Part shown: one piece after another, positions 22,701-30,995 of the stretch | Position numbering within the stretch: position 1 is the stretch's first letter | How the letters are laid out: each line of letters starts with the position of its first letter | Assembly: GCA_903813345.2 (NCBI GenBank) | Contig: CAIIXF020000002.1 | Span: 35,472,609-35,536,608 of the forward strand | Reading direction: 5' to 3' | Source: Owenia fusiformis | Lineage: Eukaryota; Annelida; Polychaeta; Sabellida; Oweniidae | Length of the DNA stretch: 64,000 bases | Position numbers and translations under genes: made by a program | Notes under the pieces: model-generated | The model's input: only the letters and a program-made list of their open reading frames with translations | The model's database searches: none | What the model was told of the DNA's origin: nothing

Positions 22701-25651
22701 TCTCTAAGCTATGATATCATAGTTGATACTATTATGCTCATAACCTTCAATTATCAGGGCTCGTTCAAGGCTGTACCTGAATAACGTGAATTTGAGACCA
22801 ATTTTGAGATCAATTTTTCAAATTTTGCACTTGTTTAAAACCTAGAACTTCCTTCAAACTCATCTTAGGTATCTTTTACATTTTAGTTAAATACTCTTAA
22901 AACTATATATTTCATCCCTGAGGTATAGATGTAAGAACCATAAGGATCATCTTTGGCTATACCTGAAATTCATAAATTTGAAACCTAACATTTACAATTC
23001 TTCACTTAACCTCCTTAAAATTCATTTTGGATATGTTAAATCTTAGTCCCACACTCTAAAACTGTATATTTAATCATAGAGGTATGGATGTAAAAACCAT
23101 AAGGGTCAGCCATGACTATACCTGAAATTCGTAAATTTAAAACCTTATATTAACAATTTTTCAAATTTTGGACTTCAAACCTTAAACTTTCTTAATACCC
23201 ATCTAAATTGTGTTTTACATATTAGTTCCACATGACAAAACCATATATATCATCATAGAGGGATGGATCTAGAAACTATAGGGGTCAGCTATGGCTATAC
23301 CTGGAATATGTAAATTTGAAACCTTATATTTACAATTTTTCAAATTTTGGACTTGTTTAAAACCTTTAACTTCCTTAAAACCCATCTAAATTATGTTTTA
23401 CATCTTAGTTCCACACTATAAAACCATAAATATCATTATAGAGGGATGGATCTAGAAACTATAGGGGTCAGCTATAGTCATACACAAAATCCAACTGTCA
23501 AAAATGTCAAATTTTTCGAAAAATCAACAATTTTTTTCTCAGCTCCTACCTTTTCAATGGCTTTGCATCTTTCAGGTTTACTAACCCTGCTATTGGGCAC
23601 TTCCCATGAATTTTTTCAACCTCTTACAGTGTCTTATTGAAAAGTTAGGATCAAAATAGTAAGAAAATGAGTCACGAATTTGCCCCCTGGGGTATACACT
23701 TTGTACTAATATTCAATTTCCTTAGGAGCAATAAGCATCAATTATACTGCAAATGATTCATATATATAATATCTATGTATGTCACTTACAAACATCAAAA
23801 TATCTGAGGTTATTTACTGTGAACAATTTTTTTCCCCGGGTGGGGTGTTTTTGGGGGGTGGGGGGCTAACTCCTAAAAAAAGGAACTTCCTACCACTCTG
23901 TGAAGCTATCACCTTGGTGGAAGTTTCATCCAAGACTCTCCCCTAACTGAAAATGCTGCCAAACCAACTATACACCATTTATTGAGAATTTTCCTCCTCG
24001 CCCCTTGAGTAATGTTATATTATTATATTATATGTTAAATTATTATATTATATGATATATTATTATATTACATGATATATTATTATATTATATGTTAAAT
24101 TATTATATTATATGATATATTATTATATGTCTCACTTTAGACCTCAGTCGCTGTTGAAAGGAATGAACACTTTCCTGAAATCTCTAGACATTACATTTAG
24201 AAGGGACCCTAATAACTATCGACCTAGAATAAACAAACTCAATTCAGTCAAAGTAAGTTGGTTCTTATACTTATCTGATACTCATAACTATAAAACTTAG
24301 TATGCATATAAGTGTCCTCAAGTAAGTTGGTTCTTTTACTAATCCTATACCCATAAATGTAAAACCTAATATGCACATTAGTGTCCTAAAGTAAGTTGGT
24401 TCCTATACTAGTTCGATGCTGTAAATCCTAATATGCACATTAGTTTGCTAAAGTAAGTTGGCTCATATACTAGTTTAGTTTGACCTAAGAAGGATATTCT
24501 ATGATCTCCCCAGCATCTTCTTTTGTGGCGTAGCGCTTACTTCAACTGAAAACTGCGCCTTCCTCAATGTTTGCGCCACTCTCAAACTCTCTACGTGCCT
24601 ACTTCACTTAATACCGACTGAAAAGTGAAAAATGTGAGAAAAATAAAATATTTTTACAGTTTCTTTTCATTTGCTTTCACAATCTGTTGCGCATATCTCT
24701 GGGTCAATATGTTACCACGATTCATTCATTATTCATATCAACAAGTGACTTCCGGGTCCATATATGGCAAAGAGGGTTGGCATTTGTGTGGTTGATTGAC
24801 ATGGGCCGCTATGCATACGAAATATGATCAACTTACTTGTTTGTAAATAAATGCAAACTGTTTATTAATTATTTGCACCAAATGCTTCAGAACTAACTTT
24901 GTACTGTAACATGGATATTGTGTGTCCTTGTCTTAACGATTAAATTATGATTTATATAGCTATTACTAGTGATTGACGATACAATCGATTCTCTGTTTGA
25001 AAAATGGCCACCTTCTACCAAAAGTGTCATTAGACAGTGTACCATGCATATAGTATTCACATATCAAATATGAACAAAATCGCTCCACTACTTGTGCAAA
25101 AATCGTAAAAATAGCAAGTAAAGGCAGCCATTTTTCAAGATGGCCACCATGTACTTCTTAACATCTACATTTCTAGCTTTATTAATGTCCTATATAACTT
25201 TTATTATATTTAAAACATATTGCTATTACAGTTTTATATATTGTACCTAAATTACTTTTAAATCGACACTAAAATGGCTGCCATTTGTAAATGAGCATCC
25301 ATTTTGAAAATTTGGTTTCGAGCAGAACTTTTAACCCCCATAGGGCATATGTGTACAAAATATGAACAAAATCGGCCCCAACGGTATTTGAGATATCGCC
25401 AGATGGACGGACAGAAGTACGGACGGACAGATGGACAAACTAATGAATAAGGTGGGGGGGGGGGGGGTAGTGCCCTTTCCCACACATTTAAATGCATATT
25501 AGTCCTAAGCCCAAATTAAAATAATAAAGACATAATAATATGTTTGTATGTTTATATAAATATTGCTGAACATTTTAAAAAGATGATATTGGTGACTTTT
25601 CAGGATGCTCAACAGAAGAAGGATGGAAACTATTTCTTCCTAGAAGATTAA
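1641..25651 (+). CDS. ABCE1: ABCE1 (RLI1) ribosome-recycling ATPase, 3' 11 exons, N-terminus outside window
   Basis: ABCE1 is the soluble twin-ATPase that splits post-termination ribosomes with eRF1 or Pelota and binds small subunits at initiation. Exons are 1641-1778, 2483-2552, 4078-4174, 5536-5747, 6061-6210, 8923-9054, 11782-11951, 14018-14160, 18333-18455, 24141-24252 and 25604-25651. All ten introns are GT-AG and the phases join into one 464-residue frame ending in TAA. The human protein is 599 residues, so about 135 are missing: the two 4Fe-4S clusters and the first Walker A. Visible motifs in order are signature [10 protein letters not shown], Walker [12 protein letters not shown] and H-loop VVEHD of domain 1; Walker [10 protein letters not shown], signature [10 protein letters not shown], Walker [12 protein letters not shown] and H-loop VVEHD of domain 2; then the conserved C-terminal [16 protein letters not shown]. 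No disabling change is seen, so the gene looks functional. Introns are swollen by repeats and host a sulfotransferase gene. Family identity is essentially certain. Confidence 0.97.
1779..4077. repeat. ABCE1 introns; AT-rich DNA and dispersed 'aagatggccgcc' repeat at about 2990-3480
   Basis: Apart from exon 2483-2552, this holds plain AT-rich intron. From about 2990 to 3480 there are four loose copies, spaced about 140 bp, of a module with tcaagatggccgc followed by gataactcaaataccg. Related modules are at 25000-25450 and 38390-38700, so it is a dispersed family. Confidence 0.6.
2483..2552 (+). CDS. ABCE1: ABCE1 exon (domain 1)
   Basis: 70 nt, phase 0 to 1, acceptor ttgcag and donor gtttgt. 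Encodes [20 protein letters not shown], the less conserved segment before the ABC signature. The donor is weaker than the others but the phase fits the next exon exactly. Confidence 0.9.
4078..4174 (+). CDS. ABCE1: ABCE1 exon with ABC signature 1
   Basis: 97 nt, phase 1 to 2, acceptor cctatag and donor gtaagt. Encodes [20 protein letters not shown] and [12 protein letters not shown] is the signature that contacts ATP bound at the other domain. The last 65 nt and the donor are duplicated in tandem directly downstream (see 4111-4506). Confidence 0.95.
4111..4506 (+). repeat. Tandem duplication of the ABCE1 signature exon 3' part with its donor
   Basis: The last 65 nt of exon 4078-4174 plus its donor and 15-20 nt of intron recur at 4199, 4285, 4371 and 4457 (spacing 88, 86, 86, 86). 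Copies 2-4 have lost 2 nt (cagaga to caga). Each then reads 63 nt between tttttag-like acceptor and GTAAGT: 4198-4260, 4284-4346 and 4370-4432, all without stops in the phase of the real exon. The fifth copy is cut by the element at 4507. Confidence 0.93.
4507..5356. mobile_element. 850-bp near-perfect palindromic element, 5-bp TSD GTATA
   Basis: Arms of about 415 bp (4507-4920 and 4942-5356) are reverse complements with few mismatches; termini CACCCTATGCAGACAGAGCC and its complement. GTATA flanks both ends (4502-4506, 5357-5361), and removing the element plus one copy restores the duplicated exon sequence gtatacaaagagctg. No transposase frame; non-autonomous. Confidence 0.88.
5536..5747 (+). 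CDS. ABCE1: ABCE1 exon with Walker B and H-loop 1
   Basis: 212 nt, phase 2 to 1, acceptor ttccag, donor gtaaca. Encodes [20 protein letters not shown] (Walker B with catalytic Glu, D-loop), the H-loop [14 protein letters not shown], and [19 protein letters not shown] leading into the hinge. Confidence 0.96.
6061..6210 (+). CDS. ABCE1: ABCE1 hinge exon
   Basis: 150 nt, phase 1 to 1, acceptor tatttag, donor gtgagt. Encodes [19 protein letters not shown] and the variable [20 protein letters not shown] linker that joins the two ATPase domains. Confidence 0.95.
6240..6680. repeat. AT-rich minisatellite, 35-bp unit
   Basis: Repeats of ttcaatatattttactttaa with tacaatacaatgcaa, period about 35 bp, degenerating on both sides. 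ABCE1 intron after exon 6061-6210. Confidence 0.85.
7266..8192 (+). CDS. Heparan-sulfate 3-O-sulfotransferase-like gene nested in ABCE1 intron
   Basis: A complete 308-codon single-exon frame on the ABCE1 strand between exons 6061-6210 and 8923-9054. The start has A at -3 and G at +4. Residues 13-33 form a signal anchor, predicting a type II Golgi protein. Family motifs in order: 5'-phosphosulfate loop GIQKCGT (55-61, Lys58), catalytic-base region EIHYFD (Glu81), KTPAYF (112-117), 3'-phosphate site CDPVERAMS (139-147), a cysteine loop C247/C249 to C264, and YGPFNRRL...NFSW near the end. N-glycosylation sequons are at 161, 244, 255 and 302. Members of this family move sulfate from PAPS to glucosamine of heparan sulfate. 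Odd points: Cys replaces the usual Gly in the PSB loop and the usual Arg of the RDP motif, so activity or substrate may differ. It could be a native intronless paralog or an old retrocopy. An AATAAA lies at 8332-8337. Confidence 0.87.
   Translation: MALHKNWMSNYMKLFTFLLALVYISYLVMTFTVTQHTWIGKESIERRLPGFIIIGIQKCGTHALATFLQLHPNLVRSSRGEIHYFDSRIRQPLDSYLESMPEVAPHQITYEKTPAYFDYADPGEIKATLPNVKIIVQMCDPVERAMSAFLHHKQHSKHPVNATFESVVMTKNGKIKRNSDEIIRGIYINHILGYYKHFLRENILLLDSADLKVNPASVLQKVEKFLDIPSYFNNGLFYMNDMFNMSCVCPKFVPNGTDLGPNGCLPRRKYRKHPPMSPILRNKLKYFYGPFNRRLCAISGVNFSWATY
8332..8337 (+). terminator. Candidate polyadenylation signal of the nested sulfotransferase
   Basis: AATAAA 140 bp past the stop of the intronic sulfotransferase frame, in AT-rich DNA, on the same strand. 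Its use would give that gene its own 3' end inside the ABCE1 intron. Confidence 0.4.
8420..8840. repeat. Degenerate minisatellite, about 30-bp unit
   Basis: About 14 copies of a unit like aacttacacaacctagaagc followed by atcacctatt. Lies between the nested sulfotransferase and the next ABCE1 exon. Confidence 0.85.
8923..9054 (+). CDS. ABCE1: ABCE1 exon with Walker A 2
   Basis: 132 nt, phase 1 to 1, acceptor ttgtag, donor gtaaga. Encodes [20 protein letters not shown] then [29 protein letters not shown] is the P-loop of the second ATPase domain. Confidence 0.96.
9498..11534 (-). mobile_element. Minisatellite-bodied transposon, 5-bp TSD TGATG
   Basis: Termini CAGACTTGCCAACCT and its inverted copy AGGTTGGCAAGTCTG; TGATG at 9493-9497 and 11535-11539. 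Both flanks of the body are degenerate tandem copies of a unit like cgggagtttttacggtagat with ttgaaaaa; the core 10690-11160 is unique. A 446-bp hAT-like element is inserted at 10232. It is the reverse orientation of the related element 14808-16636. No transposase seen; strand is set relative to that element only. Confidence 0.85.
10232..10677. mobile_element. hAT-like MITE, 8-bp TSD GTTTTTAC
   Basis: Termini TAGGGGTAC and GTACCCCTA, flanked by GTTTTTAC at 10224-10231 and 10678-10685. Inner right part holds repeated gtatcg/cgatac motifs. The 8-bp duplication and TAGGG start are typical of hAT. The target is one unit of the host minisatellite, whose period is intact after excision. Confidence 0.82.
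11782..11951 (+). CDS. ABCE1: ABCE1 exon (domain 2)
   Basis: 170 nt, phase 1 to 0, acceptor cattag, donor gtatgt. Encodes [20 protein letters not shown] (Q-loop region) and [20 protein letters not shown]. The donor is immediately followed by a 21-bp minisatellite whose unit resembles the donor's own flank. Confidence 0.95.
11952..13835 (+). repeat. 21-bp minisatellite starting at the ABCE1 donor
   Basis: About 85-90 copies of tttacaagtgctcatgtaccc and variants (gctcatctatcc, gcttatgtaccc, short forms). It begins immediately after the donor of exon 11782-11951. A higher-order repeat of about 417 bp is visible: the rare variant acccgttacaagtgcccatg occurs near 12294 and 12711. Long frames here are products of the repeat. 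Confidence 0.95.
14018..14160 (+). CDS. ABCE1: ABCE1 exon with signature and Walker B 2
   Basis: 143 nt, phase 0 to 2, acceptor cacatag, donor gtaagt. Encodes [19 protein letters not shown] (signature) and [15 protein letters not shown] (Walker B with catalytic Glu and D-loop). Confidence 0.96.
14640..18210 (+). mobile_element. Decayed non-LTR retrotransposon (LINE), interrupted by element 14808-16636
   Basis: Fragments 14640-14807 and 16642-18210. Reverse-transcriptase pieces: [20 protein letters not shown] (16880-16940), the QGAF...ENLRLENHI block (about 17160-17200), and [14 protein letters not shown] (the catalytic AFD region, altered, 17255-17290). The YxDD block is deleted. After it come [20 protein letters not shown] and FGNT...[13 protein letters not shown]. 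Several frameshifts and stops. The 3' end reads gtgccactg...aagtgttt then ggcaaataaataaata, shared with the copy at 55104-56706. Confidence 0.85.
14808..16636 (+). mobile_element. Minisatellite-bodied transposon, 5-bp TSD GATTA, nested in the LINE
   Basis: Termini CATACCTGCCAACCTA and TAGGTTGGCAGGTATG; GATTA at 14803-14807 and 16637-16641. Body: degenerate copies of a unit like taccgtaaaaactaccgca with ttttttcaaaatc, on both sides of a unique core at about 15100-15965. Removing the element and one GATTA rejoins the LINE frame without a shift. The core has a 151-codon open frame (15514-15969) with no motif I recognise. Confidence 0.88.
18333..18455 (+). CDS. ABCE1: ABCE1 exon with H-loop 2
   Basis: 123 nt, phase 2 to 2, acceptor ttattag, donor gtaagt. 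Encodes [20 protein letters not shown] and [11 protein letters not shown], containing the catalytic His of the second ATPase site. Confidence 0.96.
18837..24012. mobile_element. 5.2-kb element with about 1.15-kb terminal inverted repeats
   Basis: Left arm 18837 to about 19990 and right arm about 22790-24012 are inverted copies: ggtgtatagttggtttggca, the C-run accccccaaaaacacccca and cagggggcaaattcgtgact all recur inverted. Each arm holds a direct subrepeat of about 183 bp (starts 19289, 19472, 19655). The interior has its own inverted pair (20060-20280 with 20430-20580). No frame over 75 codons resembles a transposase. Outer ends read TTACTCTAGGGGCG / CGCCCCTTGAGTAA; no clear target duplication in the AT-rich flanks. 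Confidence 0.82.
24013..24130. repeat. AT-rich simple repeat
   Basis: Repeats of ttattatattatatgatat directly upstream of the acceptor of exon 24141-24252. Confidence 0.8.
24141..24252 (+). CDS. ABCE1: ABCE1 penultimate exon
   Basis: 112 nt, phase 2 to 0, acceptor cactttag, donor gtaagt. Encodes [20 protein letters not shown] and [14 protein letters not shown]. The donor flank is repeated three more times downstream; reading through the first donor gives 15 extra codons and a stop at 24298-24300. Confidence 0.95.
24251..24480 (+). repeat. 69-bp tandem duplication of an ABCE1 donor flank
   Basis: aagtaagttgg recurs at 24251 (real donor), 24320, 24389 and 24451, each followed by similar ttcttatact sequence and preceded by atgcacattagtgtcctaa in the copies. 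Four donor-like sites result. Confidence 0.85.
24481..25603. repeat. Last ABCE1 intron; dispersed 'ggacggacaga' repeat and G-run
   Basis: Plain AT-rich DNA to about 24980, then the dispersed module with gatggccaccat at 25000-25150 and 25270-25330, followed by aacaaaatcggccccaacgg and gatggacggacagaagtacg. A long uninterrupted G-run lies at about 25453-25468. Confidence 0.55.
25604..25651 (+). CDS. ABCE1: ABCE1 last exon
   Basis: 15 codons plus TAA, acceptor cttttcag. Encodes [15 protein letters not shown], the conserved C-terminus of the family. The 42-bp minisatellite begins about 30 bp after the stop. Confidence 0.95.
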   Translation, partial: DAQQKKDGNYFFLED

Positions 25652-25679
25652 TAATTGTGATAGAAAACAAGCAATGATT

Positions 25680-26200
25680 GACCTGGAATACCTTCTACTT
25701 GAACGGAAATATGCTTGACCTGGCCAAGAATACCCTCTACTTGAATGGAAATATGCTTGACTTGGCCAAGAATACCCTCTACTTGAACGGAAATATGCTT
25801 GACTTGGCCAATAATACCCTCTACTTGAACGGAAATATGCTTGACTTGGCCAAGAATACCCTCTACTTGAACGGAAATATGCTTGACTTGGCCAATAATA
25901 CCCTCTACTTGAATGGAAATATGCTTGACTTGGCCAAGAATACCCTCTACTTGAACGGAAATATGCTTGACTTGGCCAAGAATACCCTCTACTTGAACGG
26001 AAATATGCTTGACTTGGCCAATAATACCCTCTATTTGAATGGAAATATGCTTGACTTGGCCAAGAATACCCTCTACTTGAACGGAAATATGCTTGACTTG
26101 GCCAAGAATACCTTCTACTTGAACGGAAATATGCTTGACTTGGCCAATAATACCCTCTATTTGAATGGAAATATGCTTGACTTGGCCAAGAAAACCTTCT
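25680..26200 (+). repeat. 42-bp minisatellite in ABCE1 3' UTR, about 12 copies
   Basis: Unit cttgacttggccaagaatac plus cctctacttgaacggaaata tg, 42 bp, starting 30 bp after the ABCE1 stop. Because 42 is a multiple of 3, open frames of over 180 codons appear on both strands; they repeat one 14-residue peptide and look like products of the period. Confidence 0.95.
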
Positions 26201-26226
26201 TCAAACATCATTTTTATGATTGAGAA

Positions 26227-26232
26227 AATAAA
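26227..26232 (+). terminator. Candidate ABCE1 polyadenylation signal
   Basis: AATAAA directly after the 42-bp minisatellite, about 575 bp past the ABCE1 stop; another AATAAA occurs near 26290. If used, the whole minisatellite is transcribed in the 3' UTR. Confidence 0.45.
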
Positions 26233-26259
26233 CTCTCTAGCAACTACAGTTATTGTTCA

Positions 26260-27860
26260 AAATATTACAAATGGACATTGATACATGCTAATAAAAATTC
26301 TCTCAAATTCTTTTTCATTATTATGGAAATCTTAAAAGCATTTTTACAAAGAAGAAGTTGGGTTTCATAATGCCCTGCAATTTTATCATTTAAACGATAT
26401 CGTTTATTAATATCAATTCATCTTGGGTGAATTATGGAATAAATTCGACTGCGGATTTACTGTACCACAGTCCAAAATAATAATTTGTTTTTGTTCCACT
26501 CAACTCAAAATCTAGTTTTGATGACAAAAGTAAATCTCAGGTGTCATCACTTAAGGATTTAAGCCTTGGACTACGTGCATTGTGTGCTGAACCATTCCAC
26601 GAAGATGTTGTTTCCAAATCTTTGCATGACCCCGCAGGGGAAATGCAAAGATTAGGAAACAACACCTGAGTGGAATGAAGCAGCCACAATACATTGAGTT
26701 TTAGGCTTAAATTCTTTTCACACATTGCAAAATGTTTTCTATAAAATCACCTAAAAGATACAAATTACTGAAAGAACATATTTTCAATGAAACCTTTTGC
26801 AAGGGTCAAGTATTTGAAAACTCAATTTCAATCGCTTAACAACTGTACACAACATGCGTTATTGATATTTCACTCACTGTTCATTATGTGAATACTCTGT
26901 TTGGATTGGCTGGAATCTGGCACACCTTGCCTAGCTATGTGTGAATTGTCAGTAGTTAAAGGCAGAATCAGATTTATGGGGGGGTGACAGAATTACAAGC
27001 AACATGTACAACTGATCTACCAATCTATTCCTTACCATCTCAAATACAATATCTCCCAAAAGATTCACAATATGTTATAAATTGGTGAATTTATTATGGA
27101 TTCAAAGTGCAAAAATAACCATTCTTATAGAAAGATAATACATTATCGTAAAAATCTTTAGTTTTCCTGAAATAAAGTGTGCACTTTGGGGATTTTTAGA
27201 AAATAAACGTGAAAAGAAATGACATAAGCCAGGAATATTCTAAAATTGAAATAATTTTTTGTTCGGCTGCTCGCTAGATCTGATTCTCTCTTTAAATATG
27301 TATTTCTTGAAGATAAAAATTGAACTAATTTTGAAGTAACATGTTAATGAAAATATTTATTAGACTAGCAGGTAAAGAAAGAAACACATGTTCTAATGCT
27401 ACATTACAGTAATAGTTAATATATCTAACTCAAGAAATACCATTTTAAAATGTCTGGAAGACATCTTAACATTCAGTCAATAATTATGGTCCTAGAAATT
27501 ATTTGGCCTTTTCTGTAAGTCTCTAAGTCTATTTAAGGGCATATCCTAATTTAAGATCTTTGAATAATCACTTTGTTCTAATTTTTTATAATGCAGTCAT
27601 GGTATGAAAACATGAATCTTACAAATTATATATTATGATATTTCCAATAAATAAAATCCATTGGATTTATTGGAAAGGTCTATATTACAACATATCAGAT
27701 AATGGACATATCATATTATTATCATTATTATCATTATTATTATTATTCAATTTTGAACAGTAGGTCCATAAATCCTAAAATCCCACTCAGTGAATGTTCT
27801 GATGAAAAGAACATTTTACACAAGTATTTCTCGATCCTCTATAAACAACATTACAGTTAT
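26260..27860. other. Intergenic, nothing recognised
   Basis: AT-rich DNA downstream of ABCE1. A short inverted pair near 26590-26660 (gtttccaaatctttgcat / atgcaaagattaggaaac) is the only structure noted. Confidence 0.5.
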
Positions 27861-27870
27861 AACAGTACAT

Positions 27871-28348
27871 ACTGTAAAACGGGTATTGTTAGCGAGGGGT
27901 AATTGTTAGCAATTGTTAGCGATCGCTATAGTTTCGCTAAAAATTCAATTCGCTAAAATAAACCGGGCGCTAAAATTTGCAAATTCCTGGGAAACTACAT
28001 GAATACTAGTATTTAAGGAGCTTTTCGTTCAGTGCTCGACTTCCGGTTTGTAATTTGAAAAAGGTAAATATTTTTAAATCGTATGTTTCTTTCAATATCT
28101 GAAGGATAAATAGCCATCCATCAGTGAAATAGTATTAGTAGTAAACATAAAGATAAAAGGTGTTAATTGAACACGGTTCAACAACCAATGATATTGCTTA
28201 AATTCTCCCGTACCATAAGTGAGCAAAGGATCACTTTCAAAATCAAAGTCTATAGAATCTTAATTTCGCTAAAATTTCCCGCGCTAAAACCCCCTAAAAT
28301 TGAAAAATCGCTAAAATTTCCCGGTGTCAAAATTACCCGTTTTACAGT
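27871..28348. mobile_element. MITE-like element with 15-bp inverted termini
   Basis: Termini ACTGTAAAACGGGTA (27871-27885) and TACCCGTTTTACAGT (28334-28348). Inner parts repeat gctaaaatttccc/cgctaaaa motifs. Target duplication unclear (flanks ..acat / tacc..). Confidence 0.65.
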
Positions 28349-28494
28349 TACCACAATATATATAAATTTAAATGTGTCTCAATAATAACTGTCGATTTAA
28401 CAAAATCTTCAGGTATTACAAAATCATTTCCACAATTTTAGTTGACAATATACATCACGCATATGTCCCTATACATGAATAAAAACAAGAAAAT

Positions 28495-28665
28495 ACACAT
28501 GTGTATATATATATATATATATCGAGCATGTCCCTATACAAGAATAAAAACAAGAAAATATACATGTATATATATCGAGCATGTCCCTATACATGAATAA
28601 AAACAAGAAGATCTACATGTATATATATCGAGCATGTCCCTATACATTAACAAAATCAAGACCGT
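28495..28665. repeat. Tandem repeat, about 55-bp unit, 3 copies
   Basis: Units contain tatcgagcatgtccctatac then atgaataaaaacaaga; bounded by a short TA repeat at 28503-28522. Confidence 0.8.
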
Positions 28666-28889
28666 CAGTCCAAGTACAATAAGGTGGGCTTTTTGAATAT
28701 ATTGTCCTACTCTTTGTATATATTTTCTGTACAATGTTATTTCTTTAAATGTGACATACAATTTTCCTCAAAGTACAATTAATGTAGAATAACATAGAAA
28801 AATATGACTAAATTACAAAAATACAAATACCTCGTATGCACTAACCTTTTGAAATAGAATGTCATGATTATTACAAAGTTATAACACAG

Positions 28890-29660
28890 TTTATACTTGT
28901 GATTAGCAATAGCCTATGGTTTGAAATATATCATTTATACCTAAGAGGGGATACTAATGATATTTCATAGTTATCCCAAAGCAAATCATCTTAAGAATTG
29001 GTTTTAATTGAGAGTTTAGGAAATCCAAACAATATATTAAAAAATAGATTCTCGCGAAAATCACTTGATATTTTTAACTATCACTTTCAATGAAGTTATA
29101 TTCAATAATATCTGGATTTCTTCTAAAAAGAGACGAGATATTAGGATAAGAATATATTTATAGGATATCCTATGATTTTGAAGAATATCATTTTTATCTA
29201 AGAGGTGATATCAATATCACAAGTAGATTAAAAATGATATCCTGTAAAAATCAAAGGATGTTTTTATTATCCTACGCTTAGTGGACTACATGTATGAGAA
29301 ATGTATAAAATCAACAAGTGGAGTATATTGTCACAATATTCTCCACACATTGGTTTTAGATTATATCATGGCAAAATCCTCTGCATATTCGTTTTATGGA
29401 GTAAATCCTGGTGATATCCTCCGATTATTCATTTTGCCAATAGATATCAAATCCTTTTTTTTTTTATTAATGTTATACATTTAGTACACAGTGTAGGATA
29501 AACCCAAATATATAGAGGATATCCTATGATTTATGAGTGATATGATTTTTATCCACGAATGGATATGATATCTGCTCGAGCGAGCGTAGCGAGAGAGTGC
29601 AGATTTCAATAACCATGAGTGGATTAAAATCATATCACGAGTAAATCATAGGATGTTCTT
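28890..29660. repeat. Cluster of related foldback sequences (ggatatcctatgattt)
   Basis: At least two hairpins share the arm ggatatcctatgattt: 29160-29275 and 29515-29660. The second has a GC-rich tip, gctcgagcgagcgtagcgag. A third, more diverged, is near 28915-28975. They look like MITE copies. Confidence 0.6.
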
Positions 29661-29943
29661 TTTATTCCATAGTTAAAGTCATCATCAGAATCTTCGGAAA
29701 TTAAGTCATTTAATTCGAATTTTCCAAACGATCCGGCGATGTTGACACTTAGCCTCGTTTTGAGTCTGAAGTAGCAAAAATCCATAAACCATCGCATACG
29801 ACGTCGTATGTCATGGCTAAAAAACCGTATGCTATGGTTAAGTGAAAATCTGTCAAAAATATCATATTTTACCACTGATTAAAAAAATACCGTTTTTATT
29901 TTCACATGTTATCCTATGAATATCATGCTAACTATGGAATAAA
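29661..29943. mobile_element. Small element with TTTATTCCATAGTTA inverted ends
   Basis: Left TTTATTCCATAGTTA (29661-29675) and right TAACTATGGAATAAA (29929-29943). It contains most of an 81-codon minus-strand frame (29875-29630) with an acidic stretch SEDSDDD; no family recognised. Confidence 0.55.
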
Positions 29944-30398
29944 CATAAATATTTGATATCACGTTACATTACTACATTTTACATTCACACATGTATGCTC
30001 AGGCTCACAGTTATGTAACAGTGTTTGATATATTTGGAATTTCGTGGTTTTAGCAGAGAATCGGTTTGTTTTTATTGGAGCTAGAAACCCAGCAACATTA
30101 TTGAATAACGGGTACATTGGGGGAACCTTAGTGTATATGTTGACACATCAAGATGTATTACATACTTAGCGAAGCATTTCTATGGAAGTCAATGGTAAAG
30201 AAGGTGGACGTTATCCACCAATATTGCCTGATTACCCGATATAGCCTGCTTACCTCGTTTTGATATTAGATTTCTTTAATAACCATGACAATATCACATT
30301 GTTATGTTTCAGTTTTGATCAAATTCTACTTGCACACAGATATGTGACATCATTAATACAAAGTAGCTAAGGGAATAAAGGTATGTAATACATCAGTT

Positions 30399-30995
30399 AT
30401 GTCACAATGACGTGAAATATGCCTTCGTTCTTGCCCAGATATAGAGCCTCCCAAGGTTGGCCTATATTGGGAGAACTCAGGCATATTTCACGTAATAGAG
30501 AAATAACCTCTAATTACACACAGTCTATATAGTACTATGTATTTCAATATTTAGAGGTTATGTCACTATGACGTGAAATATGCCTTCGTTCTTGCCCAGA
30601 TATAGAGCCTCCCAAGGTTGGCCTATATTGGGAGAACTCAGGCATATTTCACGTAATAGAGAAATAACCTCTAATTACACACAGTCTATATAGTACTATG
30701 TATTTCAATATTTAGAGGTTATGTCACTATGATGTGAAATATGCCTTCGTTCTTGCCCAGATATAGAGCCTCCCAAGGTCGGCCTATATTGGGAGAACTC
30801 AGGCATATTTCACGTAATAGAGACACAACCTCTAATTACACACAGTCTATAGTACTATGTATTTCAATATTTAGAGGTTATGTCACTATGATGTGAAATA
30901 TGCCTTCTTTCTTGCCCAAACATAGAGCCTCCCAAGGTCGGCCTATATTGGGAGAACTCAGGCATATTTCACGTAATAGAGACATAACCTCTAAA
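30399..30995. repeat. Tandem array of a palindromic 161-bp unit, 4 copies
   Basis: tgtcac starts at 30400, 30561, 30722 and 30881. Each unit is itself a nested hairpin: cgtgaaatatgcc with ggcatatttcacg, gcccagatatag with ctatattgggag, and agaggtta with taacctct. Confidence 0.9.

Noticed and set aside
25648-26223. Overlapping frames of over 180 codons on both strands after ABCE1
   Set aside because: Product of the 42-bp period; the region is most simply ABCE1 3' UTR.
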